Below are positions 44,824 to 55,500 of a stretch of DNA of 64,000 nt, one piece after another. Within the stretch, counting starts at the first letter, position 1; the number at the start of each line of letters is the position of its first letter. A program made the translations under genes and the position numbers. This DNA is from Tritrichomonas musculus (Eukaryota > Parabasalia > Tritrichomonadida > Tritrichomonadidae): positions 1,116,001 to 1,180,000 of the forward strand of contig JAPFFF010000010.1 in assembly GCA_039105265.1 (NCBI GenBank). The letters run 5' to 3'. Below the pieces are notes generated by a model, which saw only the letters and a list, made by a program, of their open reading frames with translations, was not told the origin of the DNA and made no database searches.

Positions 44824-45756
44824 AAGGTTATTAGTTCGAACATTGATTAAAACGAATTGATGTGCTTTCATTGTTCTGTATCGATTCCATAGCTCTTCGA
44901 AATCTATTGGAAATGGAACTTGTTGATATATGTAGCCGAGTTTCTGTCGTGAATAACCACTAAAGATGAAGAATGATGTTGCATTATTTTTCCATTCTGT
45001 TGTTAAAGCTTTGAAGAACTGGATGTTAACGAATATGATTAGATTCTTATGTCGAAGCTGACTGATGGTATTGATAAAATAGGATGATTTAATTAGTTTC
45101 GATTTCAAGAAGTCTTCACAAAGAATGATAGTATTTAGTGGTTTATTTGGTTGACCTAGTTTATTGATATGAAGAAACTCAAACATATCGTTTAACTTCT
45201 TTTCATTTTGCTTCGCAAAAGGGGACTCCGTCCCTTCGATTACTATTTTTGGTGTTGATGAATATTTGTTATACAATTCTTTATATAAATCAAGCTGTTT
45301 AAGATATTCTTCAGCATTGCTGTCAGCAACAGTTTTTATTGGTAGCTGTATCAATTCGCGTTGGCTTTCGAATGTTGCATCATTGATTGTTCCGTTTCGT
45401 GATACATAAACAATTAAATGAAAGCCAGCGTTCTTCATTCGAGACATTTGAATAACATCTCGTAGCATTATATGACTCTTTCCTTTACCTTGCTGACCAA
45501 CGAGTATGTTCAATGAATTGTAATATGAATAAATACCGTTTGCGATTGGTCTGATTGATTCATTCTTTATTTTTGATTCATTGCGTTGATATGCTTTATT
45601 CATCTCATCATCAATATTAAATGTTGTTTCATTAACAGTTGGCTTGAATGATTCATATTCAAATGCAAAACTCATTTGGTCATCATCATAATCAGAACCA
45701 CTAGAGAATAAAATCTCTTTGTAATTAAACTGAGTGGGTTTCATGAAACCTTTCAT
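44812..45756 (-). CDS. FtsK/HerA-type DNA packaging ATPase (Element 3)
   Basis: 314 residues. Walker A GQQGKGKS (87-94), Walker B TIILCEDF (209-216), then INTISQLRHKNLIIFVNIQF, the typical sensor region, and a C-terminal IYQQVPFPIDFEELWNRY. The N-terminal ~60 residues are acidic and variable. The start MKGFMKPTQF lies 24 bp after the microprotein stop. Role in genome packaging as known for the family. Confidence 0.85.
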   Translation of the reverse strand: MKGFMKPTQFNYKEILFSSGSDYDDDQMSFAFEYESFKPTVNETTFNIDDEMNKAYQRNESKIKNESIRPIANGIYSYYNSLNILVGQQGKGKSHIMLRDVIQMSRMKNAGFHLIVYVSRNGTINDATFESQRELIQLPIKTVADSNAEEYLKQLDLYKELYNKYSSTPKIVIEGTESPFAKQNEKKLNDMFEFLHINKLGQPNKPLNTIILCEDFLKSKLIKSSYFINTISQLRHKNLIIFVNIQFFKALTTEWKNNATSFFIFSGYSRQKLGYIYQQVPFPIDFEELWNRYRTMKAHQFVLINVRTNNLSFI

Positions 45757-45780
45757 TTCTTTAGTTTTCGTTAAAGCTCT

Positions 45781-45912
45781 TCATGAATACATTTTTGTTC
45801 TTATCTCTTCACTGAGTTCTGGTTCTTTGTCAGGCATCATTAAAGATACTTCAACAATCTTCACTAAAAATAAACCTGTTAATAATGAAACAACTAATAT
45901 TTCATATATCAT
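45781..45912 (-). CDS. Conserved single-span membrane microprotein, 43 residues (Element 3)
   Basis: Start ATG at 45912, ten bases after the stop of the preceding gene; TGA at 45781-45783. The hydrophobic helix MIYEILVVSLLTGLFLVKIV is followed by MPDKEPELSEEIRTKMY. The Element 2 counterpart is 42048-42182, similar along its length. Spacing to neighbours (10 and 24 bp) fits a genuine gene in an operon-like row with the ATPase. Probably a small membrane protein with an acidic tail on one face; function unknown. Confidence 0.65.
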   Translation of the reverse strand: MIYEILVVSLLTGLFLVKIVEVSLMMPDKEPELSEEIRTKMYS

Positions 45913-45922
45913 TTATTAGTTT

Positions 45923-46498
45923 TTAAATACATGTTTTTAATGAAATGTTGTGTCTAATGAGTTCGGTATAAATGCTATTATATTTGTATTTCAAGTCATT
46001 TGATTCATTATTTTTGTACACCAATATCCTATCAATTAAAAGATATTTGGAACGAGAAACGCAACCATTACACGCACAATCATCATTGACAATCAATTCA
46101 ACTTTATCTGCTTGTGTTAGTAATTTGATGAGTTCCATTAATGTATTTGAATGACAAATCAATAAATCATTGACTTTTATTGGATTGGTTTCATAGATGG
46201 ATAATAATATCTCAAGGAATTTGTTTTTGGTTTCAAGTTCTGTTATATCAGCTCCAATATCACTGATACCTCTTTCTAGGGAAACGTTGTTTGTTGGATG
46301 CTGTGATTGATATACTCCACTCATCTGAGGTATAGTAAAATTTGTGGCTTGAGATGATTGTGGTAATGGTTGAACTGATGGATATTCAACTGGTTGTGGT
46401 TGCTTTGGTTTGATGTTTATATTAATACTGGTTGATTGTTCCTGCTTAACTGATGCATCGTTCTCGCTACTTAATATACGAGCTTTTGATAATGCCAT
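45923..46498 (-). CDS. Conserved Maverick protein, 191 residues (family shared with 11294-11821)
   Basis: The N-terminal half is Gln/Pro/Ser-rich and disordered; the C-terminal ~100 residues (LEILLSIYETNPIKVNDLLI, LLTQADKVELIVNDD, CACNGCVSRSKYLLIDRILV, YNSIYTELIRHNISLK) match the Element 1 protein, with a four-Cys-like CACNGC loop that may bind metal. Same small-gene neighbourhood as in Element 1. Function unknown. Confidence 0.7.
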   Translation of the reverse strand: MALSKARILSSENDASVKQEQSTSININIKPKQPQPVEYPSVQPLPQSSQATNFTIPQMSGVYQSQHPTNNVSLERGISDIGADITELETKNKFLEILLSIYETNPIKVNDLLICHSNTLMELIKLLTQADKVELIVNDDCACNGCVSRSKYLLIDRILVYKNNESNDLKYKYNSIYTELIRHNISLKTCI

Positions 46499-46552
46499 GA
46501 ATGTTTGAATAAAAATAAAACAACATTAATGATGAGTCATTCAATGATTCAT

Positions 46553-46798
46553 TTACAAAGTCATTTGTTCAGCTGATTTGATACGTTCATCAATAGCTCT
46601 TAATTGTATTTTAATCGATTCAATATCATTAAATAGTTGTTTATATATCGACAATATGTGAATCATCTTATCAAACTTTCCGTTTAATGCATCATCTTCA
46701 GAATTCATACATTCATTGAATATCTTGTCTTTAACTATTCGAAACTGAGCGTGTAAAGCTGATGTATCACAACTCAAACCTTTAATTGCACTATTCAT
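46553..46798 (-). CDS. Hypothetical 81-residue helical protein
   Basis: Mostly helical and charged (FDKMIHILSIYKQLFNDIES, IKIQLRAIDERIKSAEQ), probably a coiled coil. Gaps to neighbours are 54 and 38 bp, normal for this element. No family is recognised. Confidence 0.5.
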   Translation of the reverse strand: MNSAIKGLSCDTSALHAQFRIVKDKIFNECMNSEDDALNGKFDKMIHILSIYKQLFNDIESIKIQLRAIDERIKSAEQMTL

Positions 46799-46836
46799 TT
46801 TAAACCAAAAATAAACAAATTAATTAAATGATATTT

Positions 46837-47187
46837 TTATTCTTTGTTGTTCTTAAATGCCAATAATCTATTAATCATATATGATGATACATTTAACTTC
46901 AATTTTTCCTTCAATAAGTTTTGTGTATATGAACACCTTTTATGTCCTGGCAACTTATTTATATCATTCATTACTTTATCATCCAAAAATTGTATAACTT
47001 TTTCACGTTCATCCTTGTTCAAGAACTTTGATGAATTGAATATTGAACGCGTTCTTTTATGGTTTGCTTCTGTATTTGCTTCTTCATTTGTTTCTTCTTC
47101 TTCACTTACTTCTTGTTTTGATTCTAATATCAAAAGTAATTTATGTATTTCTTCAATGTGTTTTATTATTTCTCTTAACTCAGACAT
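46837..47187 (-). CDS. Hypothetical 116-residue protein with acidic linker
   Basis: A helical N-terminus (REIIKHIEEIHKLLLILESK), a Glu-rich linker, then a compact Lys-rich domain (NKDEREKVIQFLDDKVMNDI, SYMINRLLAFKN) that resembles small DNA-binding helical folds. Divergent from the polymerase across a 92 bp gap. It may be a regulator; inference from composition only. Confidence 0.5.
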   Translation of the reverse strand: MSELREIIKHIEEIHKLLLILESKQEVSEEEETNEEANTEANHKRTRSIFNSSKFLNKDEREKVIQFLDDKVMNDINKLPGHKRCSYTQNLLKEKLKLNVSSYMINRLLAFKNNKE

Positions 47188-47279
47188 TTCAATGAAATAA
47201 AAAACTCGAAATATTTTTTATTTTTTGATTTAACATTTTTTCAAATTTCAAATAATTTGATTTTTTAATAATATCATAA

Positions 47280-50200
47280 ATGAGTTCGCGTTATTACTAT
47301 CAAAAAGATACCAAATCATTTGTTATTGAACAAATCAGGTATATCAATAATGAACTTCAATTAAAACCTCGCTTATCAACATCTAAACCTTCTGATTATG
47401 ATGTTAAACATTTCAAAAACATTTTAGAAAATTATCTAACTTCATTCGGTTTTAGAGAACATGAAGGTAATAGAATCAATGATACAACAATATTAGCTTT
47501 CGTCAATAGAATGAAAAGAGAAGCAGAAGAACAAGAAGAAGAGGAGGAAGAGGAACAATTTGAAGAAGAAGAACAAAATGATGAACAACAACTAAAACAA
47601 AAACAAATCGAGAACAACATTAAAATAGCTCATGATGCACTCAACAAAGCCCTTCAATTAATTAAATCTGAAAATATATTATTGAGACCATTACCGCCAA
47701 AGACAAACAAACAACCTCAACGATATGAAGACATTCGATTCAACAATGAAAATGCTGAATTAATTGAATACCTCAAAAAGTTTGGCTATAAAGGTGTTCA
47801 TTCAAAACATGACTCATATTTCATAATCAATGAACCTGAGAACTTTGATGAAGCAGTTGAAGCATGCAGTCATTTCATTGACCAATTCCCAAATGATAAT
47901 GAAAAGGTTGAACGATTAGATGAAGACAGTAAAGAACCGATAAAAATATATTACAAGAACGGAGTTTCATCAATTGAAGACATCAATGAATATTTGACTG
48001 AAACAGTATTTAAACAAGAAGTGAAACCGTTCAAAATATATTTTCAATTGACTGGTATATTTGAGATACCACCAAAGAATGAAAACGAAAGATATACATA
48101 TGAAGCAAGTGAAATCAAATGGAAGAATTATAAATCATCAGTACCGATAATCGTTAGAGAGAATAAAGATATTGATAAAGTTAAACTGTATATTGAATCA
48201 AAGATTCATGAATATGAAACCACTGCTTCAAACATCAAATTGTGTATCGTTTGGTCTGTTTCATTTACAATCTCTCGTGTCGTTAAGATAACAGGTAAGA
48301 TTGATGGATTACCAGAAGAGTTCATTAAAAATAAATATATCATTATGGATAACGTTGATGATTGTTTATGTTGGTATCGTTTCCTTGCTTGCTGTTTGAA
48401 TAAGCAACTTATTGAAACACGAACATTTAAAATCTCCAACAGAACAGCAGCAGCAAAGAAAATATTATGTGAAGAACACGGAATAACTTATTCAACAAAA
48501 CCTTCAAAAGCAGCAAATCAATTCATCAACACATTCAAAGGAATCACGATTGAAGAAATGAAAGAATCAGCCAAGAATCATAACATCAATGTCAACATCT
48601 ATGAATATGACAAAGAGAAACATATTTATGATATTCAAGACCAATGGCACAACACTGATGAATCAAACAAAACATTTTCAGCTCTGTTGTATTCAAAAGA
48701 TAAGATACTTCATATCATGTACATCATTGATGCTGAAGCATTAACAAACATTCATATATGTCCTCATTGTGGTTCATACATTCACAAAGGAAATAACAAT
48801 ATTGACAGATTCAACAGACATGTAGATAAATGTGATGGCAAATTCAAAAAGGATTTCATACCTTCACGAGAAGCTTTGCCATATTGTCCACACATTTTAA
48901 ACAATCCTGTTTATTTGTATTGTCTTTCATATGAACTTGAATGGAAGCCAACAATTCATTATATCACTTATGATTTTGAAACAATGGAGCAAAAGATTGA
49001 AAAGAAAGTTAGTGATAAATCAGTTATCAATTCTCGATTGATTCCTTTGAGTGTTTCATCATGTGTGAAACTTGATAAAGGTTTGATAACAAAGAACTTT
49101 GATATAAGAACAAATGAATTCATTGCCAAATGGATTGACTGGTTATTTGTTGTTGGCTGTGATGTGTATGTTGATAAATTGAATCATTTAAAATCATTCA
49201 TTAAAGATAAATCAGAAGATGAACTCAATAAAATAGATACATCATTGAAAACAATAACAGTATTCGGTTTTAATTCATCACGATTTGATTCAAACTTATT
49301 CAAAGAGCAATTGATTAAAAATCATTGGTCTATCGATAGCGGAATGATTGGAACAGCTACATCATTGAAACAATTTATATTGAAATCATCAAAGTATCCC
49401 ATTCGATTACGATTCATTGACGCACAAGCATTTGTTGCTGGAGGAACACTCAAACAGTTTGGAATCGATTTTGGCGGTATATCTAACAGTTCGAAAGGTG
49501 TATTTCCTTATGAAGCAATCAACAATGAAAATTATAATGAAGTGTTATCAAAGAATGAACCATTCAAATATGAAGACTTTTACAGTTATCTCAATCAAAA
49601 GAATCCATTAACAAAAGCTGATTATGAAGAGTATTTGATTGATTCAAAGAGGTTTGCAACACGTTGGGATTACTTGTTATCATACAATGACAATGATGTT
49701 GAAATGATGATTAATCCTATTGACAACCTTATTCAAATGAATGCTGAATATAAAGTTGATTTGATTAGCAATCTTTCGTTATCAAAGAATGCTTCATGTA
49801 TCAAATATGCTCTTGCTTACAAAGATTTCAACCCGAAGAACGACTATGAAATCATCAACAAATCAAATACATTCAAACCAACAATGAAATGGTGGTTAAA
49901 TAAATGTGATAATTATCGAAAGCAAGACATGAAACATAATTTTTGCTCGCAAAAAGGCGATTCATCGCTTCAATCAAATCAAAATCAACGAGATATATCA
50001 AAATGTGTTAGTGAAAAAGATTTTGATGCATTCATGAAATTGTATGAATCAAATGAAACAGGTAAATGTCATTTATGTGGTGAACACTTTACTTACAACA
50101 ACAAACCGACACTTGACAGAATAGATAACAACAAAGGACATCAGATTGATAACTGTTTACTTGCTTGTGCTGAATGTAATCGTTTGAGACAACGTGATGA

Positions 50201-51842
50201 TGACAAGATAACAAGAACCAAAATACAATTGAAGAAATTCTGCAAGCTCCATCACCTGCCAACACTCATAACTGATGAAAAAGAATACTACAATTTGAGA
50301 GAGAACATAACGGGAGGATTATCAAATGTACTTCATCGAGTGAACATTAGAGGTCAAACATTAATCAATAAACTCAAATATGATGCCGTTAATGACAGAA
50401 TCATTAGCTATGACACTTCAAACATAGTTTCACACGTTGCTGGTATTGATTTCAATTCATTGTATCCCTCATCATTCAGTTCAGTAAAACATTCATTCAA
50501 TCCTTATCACGGAGGAATCATGTACATGCCTGGTTCATTTATAAAACGATTTGATGTTTATGATGAACAAGGAAACAAGAATGAAAAGGTTCTTAATACT
50601 GCAATGAATATCATTCAATCAAAGAAGCGATTTGATGCAAACCCTGAGTTTATATTCAAAGCTGAAGTCAAATTGAGATGTCCAAAGAATAAAATCAACG
50701 ATTTGATTAATTTCCCTCCTGTGTTTAGAAATATCAATATAATGAATGATGAGCAAACGATTGGAAGCTATATGTACAAATATATGAAAGACAATAAACT
50801 GAATTCAGCAGATAAAGAAACAAGAAAGCTGACAATGTTGCTTGATACATGCGGAACATTTATGACGTTCTCGAATTACCTTTTATGGTTTTTAATCGAC
50901 CACGGACTTATTGTTGATGACATTAAGAGCTTAAGTTTATATGAAGCTCATGACGGATTCAATCAATTTGTTTGTGAGTTTATGAAGAAGCGTCAAGATA
51001 TATTGTCAGGAAAGGCACACGGGAACGAAAAGTTTTACAAGATTAGTATGAACGGATCTTACGGATATGACGGTATGAATTCAGAGAACTTCAACAAAGT
51101 CAGAATTGTTGATAAAAATAAAGCCTTTCAATTGATTGCATCCGATACTTATCGCAATGGATGTAAATTGTCAAATGATTGTTATTTGATACAATCACAA
51201 CCTCATTCATTCAAATGCACTACATGTCTTCAGGAATCATTTTGGACATTAGACAATGCGAAATATTGGTATTTGACTTTCCTTTATGACTTTCTTTACA
51301 AATGCATTGACATGAATAAAATTCATTTCAACTCGGTCGATACAGACAGCCTTTACATGTCTATAGCTGGTGATATGAATAAACCGATTGACCAGTTGTT
51401 TGATTACGTCATCAAAGACAAATCATTTTATGATAAACACATTTATAGCTTTATGCCAAACCCTGCAATCAATGATGTATATGATGAGAAAAAGATACTC
51501 GGATGCTGTGTAGAAAAGTTTGGAGCAAATCAAGTTGCTTTGTGTGCTAAATGTTATACGATTTGGTCAGATGACAAAACAATTTCATTAAAGCTCAAAG
51601 GTATATCATTGAAGAAGAACAACATCAAATCAAGTGATTACAAAAATGTCATTGAAAAGCAATCAGTAATGAAAGGCAAAAATATAAACCTTCAAATGAA
51701 TTCACAACTGATGAGTAAAATAACTGTAATCAAAAATGCTTTAACAGCAGCACATTCAAAAATGTTGGTATTATCAAATCATTGTTGTTGTCCTTATGTC
51801 AATGGTTTCACTGCAAAGGATTATTTCATTGAGAATCATTAA
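47280..51842 (+). CDS. Protein-primed DNA polymerase B with embedded HNH domain
   Basis: 1520 residues. An acidic N-terminal region; a possible OTU-like part with DDCLCWYRFLA (about 360-370) and ILHIMYI (476-482); a C2H2-like finger CPHCG...H...C (494-518). The exonuclease has YDFETME (564-570), FNSSRFDSNLF (664-674) and SYNDND (801-806). Then, before palm motif A, an HNH module: CHLCGEHF, LDRIDNNKGHQIDN and CAECNRLR (930-970). ITGGLSN (1010-1016) and motifs A IDFNSLYPS (1056-1064), B KISMNGSYGYDG and C VDTDSLYMS follow. An unusual domain order, and about half as long again as the Element 1 enzyme. Confidence 0.9.
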   Translation: MSSRYYYQKDTKSFVIEQIRYINNELQLKPRLSTSKPSDYDVKHFKNILENYLTSFGFREHEGNRINDTTILAFVNRMKREAEEQEEEEEEEQFEEEEQNDEQQLKQKQIENNIKIAHDALNKALQLIKSENILLRPLPPKTNKQPQRYEDIRFNNENAELIEYLKKFGYKGVHSKHDSYFIINEPENFDEAVEACSHFIDQFPNDNEKVERLDEDSKEPIKIYYKNGVSSIEDINEYLTETVFKQEVKPFKIYFQLTGIFEIPPKNENERYTYEASEIKWKNYKSSVPIIVRENKDIDKVKLYIESKIHEYETTASNIKLCIVWSVSFTISRVVKITGKIDGLPEEFIKNKYIIMDNVDDCLCWYRFLACCLNKQLIETRTFKISNRTAAAKKILCEEHGITYSTKPSKAANQFINTFKGITIEEMKESAKNHNINVNIYEYDKEKHIYDIQDQWHNTDESNKTFSALLYSKDKILHIMYIIDAEALTNIHICPHCGSYIHKGNNNIDRFNRHVDKCDGKFKKDFIPSREALPYCPHILNNPVYLYCLSYELEWKPTIHYITYDFETMEQKIEKKVSDKSVINSRLIPLSVSSCVKLDKGLITKNFDIRTNEFIAKWIDWLFVVGCDVYVDKLNHLKSFIKDKSEDELNKIDTSLKTITVFGFNSSRFDSNLFKEQLIKNHWSIDSGMIGTATSLKQFILKSSKYPIRLRFIDAQAFVAGGTLKQFGIDFGGISNSSKGVFPYEAINNENYNEVLSKNEPFKYEDFYSYLNQKNPLTKADYEEYLIDSKRFATRWDYLLSYNDNDVEMMINPIDNLIQMNAEYKVDLISNLSLSKNASCIKYALAYKDFNPKNDYEIINKSNTFKPTMKWWLNKCDNYRKQDMKHNFCSQKGDSSLQSNQNQRDISKCVSEKDFDAFMKLYESNETGKCHLCGEHFTYNNKPTLDRIDNNKGHQIDNCLLACAECNRLRQRDDDKITRTKIQLKKFCKLHHLPTLITDEKEYYNLRENITGGLSNVLHRVNIRGQTLINKLKYDAVNDRIISYDTSNIVSHVAGIDFNSLYPSSFSSVKHSFNPYHGGIMYMPGSFIKRFDVYDEQGNKNEKVLNTAMNIIQSKKRFDANPEFIFKAEVKLRCPKNKINDLINFPPVFRNINIMNDEQTIGSYMYKYMKDNKLNSADKETRKLTMLLDTCGTFMTFSNYLLWFLIDHGLIVDDIKSLSLYEAHDGFNQFVCEFMKKRQDILSGKAHGNEKFYKISMNGSYGYDGMNSENFNKVRIVDKNKAFQLIASDTYRNGCKLSNDCYLIQSQPHSFKCTTCLQESFWTLDNAKYWYLTFLYDFLYKCIDMNKIHFNSVDTDSLYMSIAGDMNKPIDQLFDYVIKDKSFYDKHIYSFMPNPAINDVYDEKKILGCCVEKFGANQVALCAKCYTIWSDDKTISLKLKGISLKKNNIKSSDYKNVIEKQSVMKGKNINLQMNSQLMSKITVIKNALTAAHSKMLVLSNHCCCPYVNGFTAKDYFIENH

Positions 51843-51897
51843 ACAATTAATTTAATGATTTTATTTTAAAAAATCAATTTTTTTATTTTTGTTATAA

Positions 51898-52536
51898 ATG
51901 AGTCAACCAACTGAACAAACACAAATTGAAAATGCTGAAGCTGAATTTGAACCTTTGAAAGGTTTTGAAAGTGATTATGAAATTCAAACAACTTTCCCTT
52001 ATAACATCAAGAATAAGAAAACAGGAAAAATAATAGCTGAAGGTGAATACAGACAAAATGTTTATCCGTGTGTAAACCTAAATAACAAAATATATTATAA
52101 ACATATTCTTGTAGCAAAGCAATTTATTGAAAACCCTAATAATCTACCACAAGTCGACCATAAGAATAGAATCAAAACTGATTATCATCTTGATAATTTA
52201 CGATTTGTATCAAGTTCAGAGAATAATAAAAATAAATCAAATTATAAAGGTATTCAATATGAATTCATTGATGACATACCTGATGATGCAATTGTTATTG
52301 ATTTCTATGAAACAAAGACAGAAAGGAAAGAATTTGAAGAAAACACGTATTATTATTACCATGATGATACTAATAATGAAGACATTTTTTATGCAAAGAT
52401 TACTGATAATATTTATAAAATTCTTCATATCAATACAAATAAATCAGGCAATGAATTTATTTCAATGAACGATATAAATAATCAAAAAGTTAGCGTATAT
52501 ATTAATAGATTCAAACATCAACATGATTTGATTTGA
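51898..52536 (+). CDS. HNH homing-type endonuclease, Element 3 copy
   Basis: 212 residues. Homologous to 9135-9737 over its whole length: FESDYEIQTTFPYNIKNKK (NUMOD4-like), HILVAKQFIENPNNL, QVDHKNRIKTDYHLDNLRFV (HNH core), then the shared tail YEFIDDIPDDAIVIDFYE and ITDNIYKILHIN. Follows the polymerase by 55 bp in the same direction and ends tail-to-tail with the fibre gene (6 bp gap). Confidence 0.8.
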   Translation: MSQPTEQTQIENAEAEFEPLKGFESDYEIQTTFPYNIKNKKTGKIIAEGEYRQNVYPCVNLNNKIYYKHILVAKQFIENPNNLPQVDHKNRIKTDYHLDNLRFVSSSENNKNKSNYKGIQYEFIDDIPDDAIVIDFYETKTERKEFEENTYYYYHDDTNNEDIFYAKITDNIYKILHINTNKSGNEFISMNDINNQKVSVYINRFKHQHDLI

Positions 52537-52542
52537 TTTGAT

Positions 52543-55500
52543 TTACTCTTTGAATACAGCTAATGTTCTTTCATCAATGATACTTGTAATGATTCCAACA
52601 GTCATACGTTTTATTTTTGATGTTATTGCTGTCTCTCCTGAAAGAACTTTCAGCTTATTGTCTTCATTATCGATAAACACCTCATCACCGATTGAATAAC
52701 ATGATGAATCATTAACGCGAACCATATAATCACCATGTGAACTAAATGTGATACATTTATTTTTGTCATCGATTCTCACACATATACCGACATACTCCTT
52801 CCATGTTCCTGATGTCTTGACACTACAAATACAATCAGTTGTATCATCTGCTGTTGATGGTTTCCATTCATCACCAACATGTTTGTAAACCTTACCTGTC
52901 ATATACACTGGAGAACCAACAACGAAATCACTAACAGAGTTCATTGATGATTCAATCGGCGAGTAATGTGTGATTGTTGTGTTTGATTGTGCACCGTAAA
53001 TAGCAGCCTTATATTTTGCTAAATAACCTCGGGACATGATGCATCTTGAATATATTTGTTTAGCATCTAATAATTCCTGAGTAGTTGTCCAAGAATATCC
53101 GCCTATCGGGAAATTATATGTCAGGGGTCTTCCTGATGTTATATCAACAGTGTCTTCATAATAGAATGGGAATTTGAAATTGTCGAAATACACAGTTCTT
53201 TGATGTAATACAAGAACAATGTTATGAGGATTTCCAGTTGTATCATAGAATAATATTCTTATTTCCAAACATAGCGCATAATCACCTACTATATATTCCA
53301 GTTTAATTACCTTATCTTCAAGTTTTAGATAATGAATTGATATTTCACCGCCCTCTGTAATCGGTCCGCAATCAATAGCACATTTTTTTATTAGTTGTTC
53401 TTCTGTTATGACGTTTGACTTCAGTGCAAAGTTATCATTCACATATTTCACCGAAGTAATCATATTATCGTTCACAGGTCGGATGCTGATTAATGTGATA
53501 GACGCATCATATATATTGGTTAGTGTATCATCCGCAGCTCTCAATGAAACGATATGGGTATTATAATTAATATTTATTAATTCATTGCTTGTTGATTTGT
53601 AAATCATATTCAAACTTTTATATAAACTGTATTCGTATTCAACTTCTTCATATGATGCATCATCAGCATTTCGTTTGAATTTGACGATAATATTTTTGGT
53701 TGTGAATACTCTTCTTATATCATCATCAGGAACTACACAACCACTTTCATTCTGTGTACATTGAATTGTGATTTGTTCTGGATTTTCATCAACAACATTT
53801 GCAGTTTTAATAAATGGTGATTCGATTTGTGCTTTAATGACGTTGATTAACCATTGAGTATTGCCACTTGAATTACACAACATAAATTCGCCACGGTCAT
53901 ACCATACAATAGATAATCCATTATCTAACATCATTCTATACCCTCTCATATATTTTTCATAAGGCTTGAATATCAAATCAAAATGTTGAATATTGTTAAT
54001 GTAATCCTTGTTAGAACCCCAATTAACATCAAATATCACATGTATATCGGTTTCTGGTAAGTATGGTTTTACAAATATATAATCACGAACGGGATTCGGA
54101 TATTCAATATTCAATTCAGTTCCGTATAATGCAGTACTCAATGCAGATTCATTAACCAAATCAGTTGGAATTGTTGGTATATCTGTTTTCAATGCATACT
54201 TATCTAATTCATAAGCCAATTCATCTTCATCAACAAACTTCTCATCAGCTTGTGCACTAGAATAATATGGTGTCAAGTCAACAGGTTCTGGTATATCCGT
54301 CTTCAAAGCATAATTGTTTGACACATATCTAGCTGAATAAGCGTTTCTGTCTGTTGGTTCGATAGTTTTGGTAATTGAACACGATAAAACTTCTGGTGTA
54401 TCGCCAGTTCCTGGATTGATTAATTCATGGCTGTCATACAAAAACCAAATACTTGAATCACTTCCTTCGATACGCATTATCTGAGAGGGTTGTTCGTCAT
54501 CATCGTCATTGTACGAATAGTCTACATGAACATAATGACCCGTATAAAAACTGTTTGATGAAACAATATCCAACCCGTATTGCTCAATCAGTTCATGATA
54601 TGTGTTGTAATCCAAATCAGGAATTGTATTATTGACGATTTCGAATTGAATTGTTGTTTGACCCTCAATAATTTCTGGGATTTCACTCTTCATTGCATAT
54701 TTTCCTTCTGCAACTGTTTTCGTTTCATACTTATCTAATTCATAAGCCAATTCATCCTCATCGACGAACTTCTCATCAGCTTGTGCACTAGTATAATACG
54801 GTGTCAAATCAACAGGTTCAGGTATATCACTCTTCAATGCTAATTCATCATTTGTTTCTGCTAATGTTATTGTTATTGGAAGGTATTGATATCTATCATA
54901 AATTGCTCCAGTAAATTCATCCCACACTAATTCAAAATACTCCCCTTCACTTTCAAATCCTTCAGCTTCATGTTGTTTAACGTTATATTCATCATCAGCA
55001 TATAATTCATTTGTCTTAAATCTGATATCAAAATGGAATATATTACCACTATTGTCTAATTTATAACCAACCAAATGTGTTCCTTCTTTGAACGGTAAAA
55101 CGTGAGATGTATCCATTCCGTTTTCTTCATATTCTTCTGGTACTGGACCTATATTAGGAAACATATATGTCTTGATTTCAATTGTGTATTCAGTTGATAC
55201 AGTCAAATTATCTCTCGTGATGTAATTCTTCAAATCATCTTTTGGAACATATCGTTCGGCACAATCATCCAAAGCCGATTGAAAACCTTCATTAACTGCT
55301 ATACTTGTTAAACACATTGATGCTTGAGCTGATAATGGTTTATCATCTTCAGCCATCAATTTCTGAAACATTTCGTCGGGTAATAGTTCTTTTATGTTCA
55401 ATTGCAACTCACTATTTTTGAGTACTTCTGGTATATCCGTCTTCAATGCATAATTCGTTATATCAATTGGTTCAGGTATATCAGTTGATAAAGCATAATT

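Noticed and set aside
45734-45919. Plus-strand 61-codon frame opposite the ATPase start
   Set aside because: The minus strand here encodes the conserved microprotein; the plus frame has no homologue or start context.
49900-50330. Intein in the Element 3 polymerase
   Set aside because: An HNH module is present but the N- and C-terminal splicing blocks expected of an intein were not seen, and the position is not within a catalytic motif.
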